DNA of 64,000 nucleotides from Lineolata rhizophorae (lineage: Eukaryota; Ascomycota; Dothideomycetes; Lineolatales; Lineolataceae), in NCBI GenBank assembly GCA_010093515.1, contig MU001691.1:28022-92021 (forward strand), read 5' to 3'. The notes under the pieces were generated by a model that had not been told where the DNA came from, searched no databases, and saw only the letters and a list, made by a program, of their open reading frames with translations. The position numbers were made by a program, and so were the translations under genes. Shown one piece after another: positions 21,453 to 32,700 of this stretch (positions are counted from its first letter, which is position 1; each line of letters starts with the position of its first letter).

Positions 21453-23537
21453 TCACGTGAAATCATACACCGCCAACGCCTGCCCACCGTCACACCTCTC
21501 CTTCAACACCACCACCTTTTCCTCATCAAATCCCACATATCCCCTCGCAACATCGAGATCCAGCCCCCTCCTTCTGACCCCTTTCTCCCTTTCCTTCTCG
21601 CGTTCCCGATCCGCCAACAGCCCCCTCTTCAACTCCGCCAGACCGCCCCTCCACCGCTCCAGCACCGACTCCCCCTGCTCCGGCCTCACCCGCACGCTAA
21701 AGGCCCCATCGTGAAAGACGTGCTCCCTCAGCAAGCCTCCTCCGCCTCCCGCCGCGACTCCATTAGCGCCGCCGCCGCCGCCGGCAGCCTTCCTCCCCCA
21801 GCTCAAACCCCCTTCGAGATCCCACACGCGCATCTCCTCGCCCCTCAGGCTGACGCTGACGGCCTTGCCCCGCCCGCCCACGTGCGCGCCGCCCACGGCG
21901 CTCGTGTGGCCCCACAGCGTCGTCCCCGGCGACACGCGCAGCGCCGCCGGCGTGCTCGTCACCGTGAAGAGCAGCAGCGTGTTGTCGGGCCGGCCCGCGA
22001 GCAGGTACGGGTGCGAGTAGCTGAGGCTGGTGGTGGCGGTGGCGGCGGCAGTCGCGGCGCTGCGAGTGGCGGCCGACGTCGACGACGCCACCACGGGCGG
22101 CGGTGGCAGCTGCAGGAACGGGTTCGCCGCCGTGGCCGACAGGTCGATATCGAGGTCGAGCCCGAGGTCGACGTCGTCGAGCGTGAGGGGGTGGCCGCGC
22201 TGGTGCCGGTGGCGCTGGTCCGATTGGTACGACACGCGCGAGTCGAGCAGGGCACCCGAGGGTGAGAGCACGAGCTCCTGGATGCCGACAACAAAGGTGC
22301 CGAGCAAGGAGCGCGTCGTGAAAGCGATGGAGGCGACGGCGTTGGCAGCCATGCGGCGTAGCGAGAGTGTAAAGGGCGCGCATATCCAGTGGGACTGCAG
22401 TGAGTGGATGGGCGCGGGCGGCGCTAGTGATGATTTGTCGATGCTATCTTCTTCCGGGAAGAACTCGTAGAGCGTCATGATGCGGCAGGCCGTGACAAGC
22501 AGTAGGTAAGGGCTACAATAGGCGACGGCCGCGACTGCCTTTCCCGGCGCCGCTGGGTGCGTGTACAAGTGCTCGAACGTGCATTCCCCGCAGTGCAGCT
22601 CGAACACGCTGAACTGTGCGTCGTTGAAGCCCACGACGACCCGCGCGCCTTCGACGCCCTTGCGCGCCCCGTCGACGGCCAGGCACGTCGGCACGGCCAG
22701 CCCTTTGCGCATGCCCTTGTCGGCCTCGAGCCGCCGCTGCGCAATCAGCAGCCGACCGCCGCCGGCTCCGCTCGCCGTCGACCACGCCCGCAGCCCGGCT
22801 AGGTGGTCCACGGTGAAGACGACAGACTCGTGCAGCGCGACAAGCAGCGGTGCCAGGCTAGCCGGCTCCGCCACGGATATCTCGCGCAGCCCGCAGCTGC
22901 CCTTGGCCCAGTTGTCGCGCAGCCTGTACTGCCGCTTCCAGTCCGTGCTATTACCCTTGCGCACCAGGTGGGCATCATCGAGCCACTTGGCGGCCGAGAC
23001 CGGGGCCGTCGCTGGCGGGGGACCGCGTCGAGTTCGGCCGTCAGCGGTGGCGGATGCAAAAGTAGATGTGGATGTGGCGTTTGTCGCCGTCGGAGCGGGA
23101 CCCTGATAATGTTGCTGATGCAGCTCTTCGCCGCCAGCGGCGCTCTCACGTAGTTGGGGCTGTCGCGATAGCCGCGGCGCCACAAATCGCTCGTAATACG
23201 CTGGTCTCCATAGCTGCGAGTCACCAGCGACGGCGTAGAAGCGGCGGGAGACGCGTTGGCAGACGGTGAGGGTGGCGACCGGCACGAAGGAGAGGACCCG
23301 GATAAGGAGCTCGTCGCTCAGCTTGGAGATGCTGTGGCGAGAAGACGCAGCGGCGACGGCTGCAGCAGCTGCGGATAGCGAGGGGGACAAGGCGGTACTT
23401 ATGGCCGAGGACGATGGGGTCAAGGTGGTCCTCAAGGTCGTGGGTTGGTCGGGCTCATGGCTGGCTTCTGACCGGGGATATTTGGCCCGTCGAGAGCCGG
23501 CGGCGTCGTCGTCGCCGGTACGCAGTCGTTTGCCCAT
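21453..23537 (-). CDS. F-box protein with putative beta-propeller
   Basis: Predicted 694-residue protein from one exon. The true start is taken as the ATG at 23535-23537 (MGKRLRTGDDD); the frame extends 32 codons further only through a TTG. After an Ala/Ser-rich N-terminus an F-box lies at about residues 69-112 (ISKLSDELLIRVLSFVP, then CQRVSRRFYAVAGDSQLW), which normally docks onto Skp1 in SCF ubiquitin ligases. The remaining ~550 residues contain repeated beta-strand blades such as the WGHTSAV and MRVWDLEGG segments, suggesting a degenerate WD40-type propeller for substrate binding. Low-complexity Gly, Ala and Asp-Leu runs are inserted between blades. The F-box is clear; the propeller is inferred; the substrate is unknown. 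It diverges from SAE2 over 417 bp. Confidence 0.82.
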   Translation of the reverse strand: MGKRLRTGDDDAAGSRRAKYPRSEASHEPDQPTTLRTTLTPSSSAISTALSPSLSAAAAAVAAASSRHSISKLSDELLIRVLSFVPVATLTVCQRVSRRFYAVAGDSQLWRPAYYERFVAPRLSRQPQLRESAAGGEELHQQHYQGPAPTATNATSTSTFASATADGRTRRGPPPATAPVSAAKWLDDAHLVRKGNSTDWKRQYRLRDNWAKGSCGLREISVAEPASLAPLLVALHESVVFTVDHLAGLRAWSTASGAGGGRLLIAQRRLEADKGMRKGLAVPTCLAVDGARKGVEGARVVVGFNDAQFSVFELHCGECTFEHLYTHPAAPGKAVAAVAYCSPYLLLVTACRIMTLYEFFPEEDSIDKSSLAPPAPIHSLQSHWICAPFTLSLRRMAANAVASIAFTTRSLLGTFVVGIQELVLSPSGALLDSRVSYQSDQRHRHQRGHPLTLDDVDLGLDLDIDLSATAANPFLQLPPPPVVASSTSAATRSAATAAATATTSLSYSHPYLLAGRPDNTLLLFTVTSTPAALRVSPGTTLWGHTSAVGGAHVGGRGKAVSVSLRGEEMRVWDLEGGLSWGRKAAGGGGGANGVAAGGGGGLLREHVFHDGAFSVRVRPEQGESVLERWRGGLAELKRGLLADREREKEREKGVRRRGLDLDVARGYVGFDEEKVVVLKERCDGGQALAVYDFT

Positions 23538-23954
23538 GAAAAGTAAATATATGGATAAGCGGAGACTAGAAGAGACTGAAAGGATGAAGCCCGTCGTTGC
23601 AGGGCAAAAGGAATGGCTGACGAGCGATCCCAACGGGCCGGAGCAAAGCCACTGGCAGGTTGAAGCCGCTATCGATAAAGCGCCACCAAGGTGCTGGCGT
23701 GCTCGGATAATCTATCGGCCGGAGTCGCCCCGAGCATGTGACCGACGCGCACCGAGCGCGTACTACGTAGTGCGGCGCGTTCTCGACGGCTCCAGGGAAA
23801 GAGCCGTCACCATCCCATCACAAATCCCGTCCCAAATCCCAACTCGAAACCCCAACAGGCCCTAGGACACCTTATTATCTAAATATCGCAGGCGTCGATA
23901 CGGCGGCTCCCACCGTCACGCGCCTAACTCATTTCTTATGCCGCATCCCTTCCG
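23538..23954. promoter_or_regulatory. divergent promoter region between F-box gene and SAE2
   Basis: 417 bp between outward-facing start codons, so it holds both promoters. It contains short direct repeats of a CAAATCCC-like word near 23820-23850. No TATA box or known operator was assigned. Confidence 0.5.
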
Positions 23955-26338
23955 ATGGACGCGGATACGGCGCCTTCGGGGAAGGATCAGCTGCTAGCGG
24001 CGATCAGGTCATGGGAGGAAGGTCAAGAGAAACGGTTCGCGAAGGGTGAGTCGCTCACTTCACTCACTCATTTAATCGCCTAGTTTGAATCGGCTAACTT
24101 CCCAAAGAGCTCGCCGCTGTCGAGGCCTCCGCGCAAAAGGACAAGGAGGCGTTGCTCGAAGAGATCAACTCCCTTCGGAATCAAGTTTCCAGGGTATCGT
24201 CTCTTGAAGACGAGAATAAGAGGCTGAAAGAGAAATTTGCCGCCGCTCTCCGTGGCGCGAGGGATGCCTCCGCGACCAGAGCTCAGCCGGAGGGTCTGCG
24301 AAACCTTAGTGACCAACTTCCGGAGGAGTCGCACCCCGATATGGTCCCTTACGAAAAGTACAGGATAGCTCGGGACAACTTCTACGAGTGCAAAAAGGCT
24401 TACAATGCCGTTCTCGCCAGAAACAAAAGGTTCGCTGAAGCCTCGCGAGAATGGCGGAAGTTCGGCGATTCGGTCAAGCCCAGCCAAGTCTTATCTGATG
24501 ATGTCGGGCCGTCAGCCTCGCAAGGAGACCCTCTCAATTCTGACCCCGCATCGGCTCGGCGCACAAGGCCAGCGGATAGTTCGCCGGATCTACCTCCTCC
24601 TAAGCATAACGAAACTGGAACTCATCGCACAAATCAAACCGAAGAGCTGCGGCTACCCTCGGTCCCCGAGCGTCAGGCCACGGATGAATCAAAAGAACTG
24701 CCACTCATAGTGACGGACTCTAACAACCCTGAAGATGAGGAAACCCAAGACGAGCCTATGCCTTCAAGTCCGCATAAAATTGCACCCAGCAGCGACGACT
24801 CTCCAGAGTTTGTCCTCATGCGTCCCGTACCAGGTCGGAAAACCCGTGACGAAGCCGAGACGCCCAAGCCTCGTGTCCGCATCAAACGAGAGCTTTCGAG
24901 TAGTCCTGTACTCGCCAAAATTCCGCAAAGCAGGCTTGCCCGGGTAGAGACATTCGATCTTGATGAATCCGGTTCGCCTGGGCAGACGCGGAAACGGCCA
25001 AGGCTTACTGCGTACTGGCAAACCCCGCGAGGTGTTGCGCAGCAACCAACCACGACTGTCGCCCAAGATGGGCCTCCTAAAGAGCCATCAAAAGAGCCTG
25101 CTGATGCTATTAGAGCAAGAAGCAAAGGATCCGGCGTGGTCGAGCAGTCGAGCAGCGAAGAGGAATGTGCGCGGTCTGACCCTGGAGCTCCTCCTGAGCC
25201 AATGTCAAAAGAGCCCACGCCGATTGATCGACCTAGGACGAGCGAAGGAAAGCAACAGCCAAGGACGTCTGGCCCATCAAACAAACGTCTGCCACTAGCT
25301 CCATTAGATCGCAACGTGCTTCCCCGTACAAGCAACCCTAAACAGCGCCGACCAGACCGTCAATCACGTGGCGCCGAGCGCATTGACGTCCTGGCCGAGG
25401 ACAGTGAGTCTAGACCGTCCGCTTCGAAGGACGAGGGCAAGCATGCAGAGAAGGAAGAGAAGTCTCGTCGGCAACTCCATTCGTTACTGTTCACACCTCC
25501 GCCGGCGAGGCAATCACTACGGAATCTCCCTACGCCTCGGACGGCGGTCTCCAGACCGGCCAAAATGACATGTCCATCCCCCTTAGCACTAGCCGCCGCA
25601 CCTCCACAAGGCCGGCATTCCAGCCGTTCGGGTTTTCCGACACCTCAATCCGTCAATCCCAAGCAACAGTCAAAGAAATTCGCCTCTCCCAACCCTTCTT
25701 CTACACACCTCCGCAAACAGCAGCCACAGCAGGAATCTCGTCGGAACTACCCCAACCAAGCCCCGCTCCGGTCCAAGCCCCTCTCGGAGCTCCAGCTCTC
25801 CGACTTCAAGATCAACCCTGAAGCTAACCAGGGCCTCGACTTCGCCTACACGGACGTGGTCCGCGGCCGCGACGCCCGGCGGTGCCTCCCCGGCTGCACC
25901 AACGCCGCCTGCTGCGGCGGGCAGTTCCGCGCCCTGGTCGAGGCCGGCGGCGACGGCTTCGTCTCCAACGCCGGCGCCGGCGCCGACGCCGACGCCGAGA
26001 ACGAAGAAGAGGAAAATGCGACCCTAGCCGAGTACCTCGGCGGCGCCCGGCCGGACGCCCGGGCGCGCCGCGCCGCGCGGAGCCTGCGCGGCGAGGAACG
26101 CCGCGAGACGCTCCTGCGGGCCCGCGCCCAGCGCCTGGCCGACCGCGTGGGCAAGCAGCACCGGCACGCGCACGCGCGGCGCGTGTCGCCGCCGGGGTTC
26201 TGGCGGGCGGATTTCCCGTCGACGCAGGAGGAGAGGGAGGATCGGGCGAGGGCGGAGGAGCTGGAGAGGGCGAGGGTGGAGGAGAGGTGGAGGGAAGCAA
26301 TGAGGGTGGGGGGGAGATGGAAGTTTAGGGATGAGTGA
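23955..26338 (+). CDS. SAE2: DNA-end resection factor Sae2/Ctp1/CtIP
   Basis: Predicted 773-residue protein. Exon 1 (23955-24045) and exon 2 (24108-26338) are joined by a 62-nt intron with a GTGAGT donor and a CTAAC branch site 10 nt before the AAG acceptor. The N-terminus has a coiled coil (about residues 30-80), as in the Sae2/CtIP tetramerisation region. A long disordered middle holds many SQ/TP-type sites. The C-terminal SAE2 domain starts at about residue 594 (LSDFKINPEANQGLDFAYTD) with CLPGC at 623-627 and CC soon after, and ends with the DNA-binding HRH at 715-717 followed by PPGFWRADFPST. In this family the protein activates the Mre11-Rad50 nuclease to start resection of double-strand breaks. 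An acidic Ala/Gly/Asp-rich insert splits the C-terminal domain between the cysteine motif and HRH. Confidence 0.9.
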
Positions 26339-27552
26339 GGGGAGGGGAGAGGGGGGGGGATGTGCGGGAAGGGTAGGGTCGGAGTAGATGGAAGTTGGTG
26401 CGGGCACTATAGTGAAGACTTAGGCTGTGTTACGAGTGGATAGGAGGTGATTATGTCGTAGAAGCTGCGTAATAGTTGCTAACTGTGGGACTTAGAAGAT
26501 TAGGACGACGTTGCCGGAGCATTGTGGTTGTTGTTAGACAGTTGTAGACTAGAGAATAGATCCATGAAAAAGTGGTAGGCCTTAGGCAGGCGTTATTAGC
26601 ATAGCAATAAACTGTAGTTCTCAAAAAACAGTAACACATTACAAGACATCTAGGCGCCATGATTAGGAGCCAATCGTTGCGAAACGTGGTAGTCATGCTC
26701 CAGACTGTAATAATTATGGCATCGTCCAGAGCGAAGAACGAGAATTGGAACATGCTTTAGGCCTTTCGCCGACTACTACTTTGAAGGAGCATGCTTGAGC
26801 CAAACTCTATAACTAGCAGCAGCTCATCCAATGATGCGCCCAAACATTTGCCGAGAGAGCATACTTTAGTTACTACGCCAGCCACGCCGCAACTACGCCG
26901 CCGGGAATAGCAGCAGCTCGCCCAATAGTGCGCCCAAACATACGTCGAAAGGGCACGCTGTTGGTGATGTGCCGACCAGACTACTCCGTCTCTTGGAACC
27001 TCGCTGCGCCGCTGCGATCATAGGCCCGACGGACACTGGGCTCATTTGCTAGATCCGCGATCGCGCCTGCCTGCTCCGGAACCTTGCCGCCCGGCATTTC
27101 ATCTCGGCCAGAACGATTCGCCGAGCGGCTCGCTGGCTGCCGGTTCCACGTCAGCAGCTGTGACCCGCTGTTGCATTCAACGGCGCAGACTGCGCCGCCG
27201 GCACCAAATTCCAAACGAGGAAGGCTGTGCGGACGGTACCGAGGAAGGAGAGACGAGAAAGCAAGACTGCGGCGACGCACTTATAGATAAAGTTCGGTCT
27301 TGCCCCAAACTTTCCCGTTGGCCCGTCGAGCTCATCAAAGCAAATCAGACGCCTCACGAGCATTTGGTACTCACTTGGCTCCCAGCCATATCGGTAAGTG
27401 GATGCCTGCTCCGAAGCTTCATTTAGACTACGTACCTGCCCAGGGAAATACGCTCTTTCAACGTTGTCGGTCACCTTGACGTGAGAATGGAGGCACCGGT
27501 AAAAAAGGAAGGTTCACCAAAGTAGGCATTGCCATTTTCCGAATCCCCTTTT
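26339..27552. other. intergenic region with short direct repeats
   Basis: No supported gene. The first part (26400-26770) is TA-rich with a 100-codon minus frame (26451-26753) that I do not recognise. An imperfect direct repeat of about 55 bp starts at 26815 and again at 26909, 94 bp apart, sharing AGCAGCAGCTC, then GCGCCCAAACAT. The open frames at 27046-27426 (+) and 27151-27474 (-) overlap each other and have no recognisable domain. Confidence 0.4.
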
Positions 27553-30075
27553 CTATGCTGCCTGCTGCGTCGCCAGCCAATCCTCGTGCCTCTTCTTATG
27601 TTTCTCCCACTCTTTAACCAGCTTCTTACGCCTATTCTTGGACACCACATTTCCCGCTGCGTCCACGGTCGGGATGCCACTTTCGTCCCATTCCAAGTAC
27701 TCGTCCGAGGTCCTGAACATCAGCAGGGGGTCGACCCTGGCGCGCTCGTGCAGCTCCTTCTCCCTCTCAGCCTCCCTGGCCTCCTGTTCGAGCTTGACCT
27801 TCGCCTTCGCAGTGCTAGCTGATTCCCGCTCCGCGCGCGCCTCTATAAGCGACTTATCGAGGGGTCGTACCAAAGCAGGCTGGGGGTTGCTGCGGTCCTC
27901 GAGATAGATGCCTAGGTTCCAGAGGTGTACATCGCGGAGCTGGTTGCATAGGGCGAGCAAGTCTTCCGCCGGCGCTTGCTGGGCCGCGAGGGCCTTGACG
28001 TTGGTGCGGAACTGCTGCAGCACCTGATCGTATGGTTTGGAGGACTCGACCACTGGTGTTGACGCCGCGATCGTAATTCCGTCAGCGAGCTTCGCTATAG
28101 CTGTATGATCGACCGAGCCGGAACAGGCCAAGGTTCGAACATTGTCGCGCAATTGAGATGCAGGGTAGATATAGGGTTTTGCTGGCGCGGGAATATCGAG
28201 GCCCGACCACCCTATACGCTCCAGGTTGCTGAGATCTCCCTCGGGATCCAGACCAAATATGGTGACAATGCGTGTTACCCACTGGGCGAGCAAGATGACT
28301 GTCTGATTTGAAAGTGCGTCTGCCGAGTTAGACTCGGTAACAAGATCAGAGAGGATTCTCGTGACAGCTGAAGTGTTGAAGGAATCGCAAAGAGCTGTGT
28401 CGACATCGGCTTTCGCCTTATCCAAGGCGCTTAATAATTTCTGGTCTGCGATGCCAAGCTCTTGCATTGTTGTAGGCTTGGGACTGGAATGTTTCCAGAG
28501 GTCCAAGCTCTTTAGAAAGAAGTTATTGAGCTTGCCTTCCCAGCTGACTACGGCTTTCATAAGCTCGTCTGTTACTTCAATACCATCCTGCCAAGGCATA
28601 AGGAGGAAGCAAATTCGGAGAGAACGTGCACTCCACTCCCTTTGGGAGAGAACAGTTCTGATGGTCGTATAGTTCTTGAGGCTCTTGCTCATCTTTAAGC
28701 CTCGAATCCTACGATCTGTTAGCGCCTTTGTACGACGAAATCGGCTTTTGAAACCTCTTTACCTCAGTTGCCCCATGTGAATGAAGTAATTGGTCCACTG
28801 TACTTGGCAGCCCGGAGTCGACCAGTAAGCTTCCGATTGTGCGAGTTCGTTATCATGATGAGGGAAACGAAGATCGACGCCTCCGGAATGGATATCTATC
28901 GTCTTCCCGATCACTTCGGAGGCCATTGCAGAGCATTCAATATGCCATCCTGGCCGCCCATGACCCCATGGACTCCGCCATGCTGGCTCGCCTGGCTTGC
29001 TGGCTTTCCACAGCGAAAAATGATTCTCGCTCCGCTTCATTGACCTTCCCTTGGACAGCGAACCTTCACCATCGGCTTGGAGGGCACCGTCATTCTTGTT
29101 CCACGGTTCCAGCCGAGAGTAACTGTGCCCAGCTTCCTCAAACGAGTCGATATCGAAATATACGGAGCCGTCAGCGGTAGCGTAACCGAAGCCGTTCGCC
29201 ACAAACTTCTCAACGAAGCGGACAATCTGAGGGACATACTCGGTCACACGAGTTAGTTGGTCAGGAGCCAGGACATTAAGCGCATTCATGTCCTCGAAGA
29301 AGCGGCCTTCGAATTTCTGGCTCAGCTCCAGGTATATCTTGTGGGTATTAGAGTCCATCTCTGCGCCATACAAGGCATCGAGATATGGGAGCAAAATATC
29401 GTCCGTCTTGGCGAAAAATTCAGGCAGCTTTCCTGGGGCTTGCAGGGCCTCGACAGCCGACCGTGCCGTTCCGATATGTGCTCTCAACATCAAATCCTCG
29501 ACAGTAACCGCTTGGCCCTGTTTTGCTGCTGCGGCGTCGGCCAGAGGTGGAGGCTCGGCGTTTTCCTTGTATGCCTTGTGCGCTGCCTCGGAAAAAGTCT
29601 CTGGGCTCGTGTCCGAGGGCAGAGACGGAAGGTTCTTGCCAATGTAGTGCCGGAATGCGGCTTTGGTCTCTACCAAAACCGAATCGCTCGCCGAGTCGTC
29701 CTCAGCGGCATGCTCCTGCTTGAAGCGCGCAAGGAGGTACTGCTAGCGGCCCTTGAGGATGATCTTGTCGTCGATATCGGTCGTATTCATAACGAACTTG
29801 ACACGGAAGCCGAAGTAGTCCTTCATGATGCGGCGGATGATGTCGGTCGAGACGTAATTCTTGGCATGCCCCAGATGGGCATCTTCGTACACTGTCGGCC
29901 CACACGCGTACCACGTCACCATCTTCCCTGTCGGATCGACTGGGACAAAGTCATCCTTGCTCCTCGTCAGGCTGTTGTATATCTTCAGTCGGGGCAGCTG
30001 GGCGTCAGGTCGGGCTTTGGGGGGGATCCATGGCGGCTGTTTGCGGCCGTCGGAAGCCATGCTACGTGCGCTCAA
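27553..30075 (-). CDS. CRS1: cysteinyl-tRNA synthetase interrupted by an in-frame TAG
   Basis: Class I synthetase that charges tRNA-Cys. Exons on the minus strand are 28763-30075 and 27553-28708; the 54-nt intron has a GTAAAG donor, a CTAAC branch site and a CGTAG acceptor, and the joint produces LRIRGLKMSKSLKNY with the KMSKS loop. Seen in order: zinc-ligand CGPTVYEDAHLGHA with the HIGH motif as HLGH (67-70), MNTTDIDDKII (96-106), WHIECSAM, the HSGGVDLRFPHHDNE motif and a C-terminal anticodon-binding region, about 822 codons in all. Codon 111 (29743-29745) is TAG where Gln is expected, giving ILKGR-stop-QYLLARF. The downstream frame is fully conserved, so the stop is recent, read through, or a base-call error. 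No splice explanation fits, because no flanking conserved segment can be removed. The start could also be the Met at codon 6. Confidence 0.88.
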
Positions 30076-30600
30076 CTGTTTGAGATTGAGATTTCCAACG
30101 TCAAAGGGTATCTGTCTGAGAAAGAAAGAAGAAGGGTCGTACTTTTGGAAGGGGAAAAGAGACAGCTCGACTTAGCGGTGTGATAGTATTAACGTTACTG
30201 ATCCAATTCTACTTCAGCTGTTGTGTTTGGTAAATCGAGGCAGGAATGACTCACCCGAGCAATCTTATCGATTCAATGTTGGCCCCCTCGTTCCCAGCTC
30301 TCGGCAAAACTCCGGTCAAAGGAGTGATCGACACCCAATTGCTTGAACAGCTTCCCGTAAGCCGGCTTCTCCGCCTGTGATCTGGCAGGTTTTCAAGGCG
30401 TAGATAACTTTGATAGACGACGCGTTAAGTTGCTAAGGTCGTGATGGATGAGAGCAATGTGATGGTAATGCGCGGTGTGATGTGCGATGCGAATACGGTG
30501 AATTAAGTTAAGTCTAAACGCCGCGGCTGCCGAAGTGCTGGGAGAGACAGAATTTCCAAAATAATCCTCTACATACATAGTAACTCCCCGCTACCCCAAG
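30076..30600. other. upstream region of cysteinyl-tRNA synthetase
   Basis: Probable promoter and 5' UTR of the minus-strand synthetase gene. No other gene is supported; the 61-codon minus frame at 30393-30578 is unremarkable. Confidence 0.45.
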
Positions 30601-32700
30601 GGGCAGTGCGGCTGCAAACGCTGAAGATCAGGACGTTATGCACGTGCTCATGGGTATGTAGGGGGGCAGGGTGACTTGGACCCGGCGCTAGCGCGGTGCA
30701 CGGACTGTTATGCCCGGCATAACAACCGCCGGACGTGGGATCTACCTACATTTCTAGAGGCATTCCCACGGGTGCTCACGTTCTATACTACGTATGTAAA
30801 CTATGTCATGAGAAGATGCACGGTTGAGCACTCGCGGTGCCTTGAGCCCTATATTCATTGCCCGGTTGCCCTAGTATAAGCCTGCCGTTTCCTGTAGAGG
30901 CCGGAGATATCCCTAACTATCCTACTTTATACTCTGTAAGAGCTATGTTAGTTCTTGCCAATGTGGTCATATGACTAGTATGTAGATATAGTCTTATAAA
31001 GGCGAACTTCGTTCTTTACCCTTGCTCAACACTCTGAATTCCATATCTAGCTGTCACCACTCAGAGTCTTACATGTTCCTAACACGGTCATGCACTTCGA
31101 TAAATTTTGATGAACTGCGGTGAGTCGTTTTCTCGAGTTTTCCCTTGAAATCACTCTAACTACTTGGATCTCTAGCAACGTAGACCTTTCTATTTTAAAG
31201 CCCCCTTTAGAACAACGAGGTAATAGCTGTAAAGAGTTTGGGACTAGGCTAAGCTAAAGTATATGGGGATAATATCGACGGTTTGAAGTAACTGCTGTCT
31301 GGCTATAAGTTGACTATCAACATTGCCCTCGCTGATGCAAGAAAGGCGGAAGTCTGACACTGGACTTTCTGGGACGGGGTCTAGGACATGAGTGAATTGT
31401 CGAGAAACCAAATCATTTTGCAAGGTGTACGCACAATTTGTCTTACTGATATCCACTAGAGTAACAGAAGCAATCACAGTTCGCAACTTAGGCATCGGCT
31501 AGATTTATGCAAGATCACTCGAACACTTATTTAGCTGCAGTCCACTTCTCAGCTTCTTGAATGCAGGCGGCTAAGATACGTAAGTTTCTAGCGTAGTATC
31601 ACGTACTCCAGAAGCACTTTCCTAACTGTCGTCTTGGAGAGATACGGACTCAATATTAGACTGCGAGAGATTGTAGTCTCGGAAGCCCTGGGAAAGTCCG
31701 GTATCTTGGAATTATAGCTCGGACTACTCGGATAGCTCGAAATTAATACTAGCTAGTAGTTGATCGATAACTAAATAGAGTCTTTTGAAATGTTCTAGTA
31801 TCTAAACGTCGTAAACGTCTTTTATAACCTTGTAGGCCGTCTACTTCTCTTTGTCGTCGAGTTTGGTAAAGTTGAACATGTGGATTGGGAACCGATAGTA
31901 TGCGATCTAATAGTATAGATTAAGAATTATATATTGAGCTTATATAATTAGTTAGGTAACTATAGTCCCGTACTACCTATAACCTTGTAGCGTAGTAATA
32001 GTATATATCTAGTAAGATAGCAAGATAGACTTAAATACCTTTATAGACGTAAGTATAATAGTTATTCTACTAAAAGAGCTCCTGTATATAGATATAGTTC
32101 TCTCTAGCTAAGAATATCGGAGCCTTTTCCTCTATCGATAGGGGATTTTCTACCTAAGCACGTTTTTAATATACTTTCTCTTGTTAGGGAACTATAATTC
32201 GATATAAGCAGTCCTTAGGCACGCTTACTAGGCATTTCAGTTATAAACATTTTTAGGGATAGCGAGGCCGGTATCTCGCTCGTATATAGATATAAACTTT
32301 CGTATCTTATTCCGTATCGATTAGACGGTTAGCTTCCCTTCCCTAGCTTTTTATCTAGCCTTTCCGGGGTCGTACGTACGATAGTTTCCGCAAAATGCTT
32401 TATATCTTCTATACTACACAGGTCGGAACCCGGGAATCTCCTCACATAGCTACGGTATATTAGTGGTACTTTCTATACGTAACTCTGCGATATTAGCAAC
32501 GCACGCTCTCCACATTTCCATCAATGTAGTGTACTACGGTTTACTGTTGTTAGTAAGCTCTCGGTAGACCGGCGCGCTGTTAATCCCGGATTTGTCCTTA
32601 GAGAGCCTATCCTGCATAGCCGCCTCGATCTTACCGTCCAGGTCACCCTTCTTCCGACCTCGTTTTTCAGGCTGGGTACTCATGGTGTGCAGGGTGCCGA
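30600..32700. other. second AT-rich island with decayed mobile or repeat DNA
   Basis: TA-rich, stop-dense sequence resembling the island at 14-17 kb, again consistent with RIP. The right end contains a DUF3435-like relic (31970-32683, separate entry). A perfect 17-bp palindrome with 8-bp arms lies at 30707-30723 (GTTATGCC-C-GGCATAAC). No terminal repeats were found, so the limits are only the change in composition. Confidence 0.55.
31970..32683 (-). pseudogene. relic of a DUF3435-like gene (copy B)
   Basis: Starts with an apparently intact ATG at 32681-32683 (MSTQPEKRGRKKGDLDG) and stays open for 49 codons, then continues in one frame for over 100 codons broken only by TAG, TAA and TGA. Legible blocks are IRKFISIYERDTGLAIPK (about 32300-32250) and, after a frame change, ENYIYIQEL followed by YYTYVYKG and LAILLDIYYYYATRL (about 32110-31978). 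These resemble, from memory, the DUF3435/FluG-like block with QLWxND, YxHEG and SAR motifs. Stops sit where Gln or Trp is expected, as C-to-T mutation would make. Similarity beyond 31970 is lost. Whether A and B derive from one element or two is unknown; the legible blocks barely overlap. Confidence 0.55.

Noticed and set aside
29700-29790. An intron hiding the TAG in cysteinyl-tRNA synthetase
   Set aside because: CTAG|CAG looks like an acceptor, but no donor upstream can be used without deleting conserved synthetase residues.
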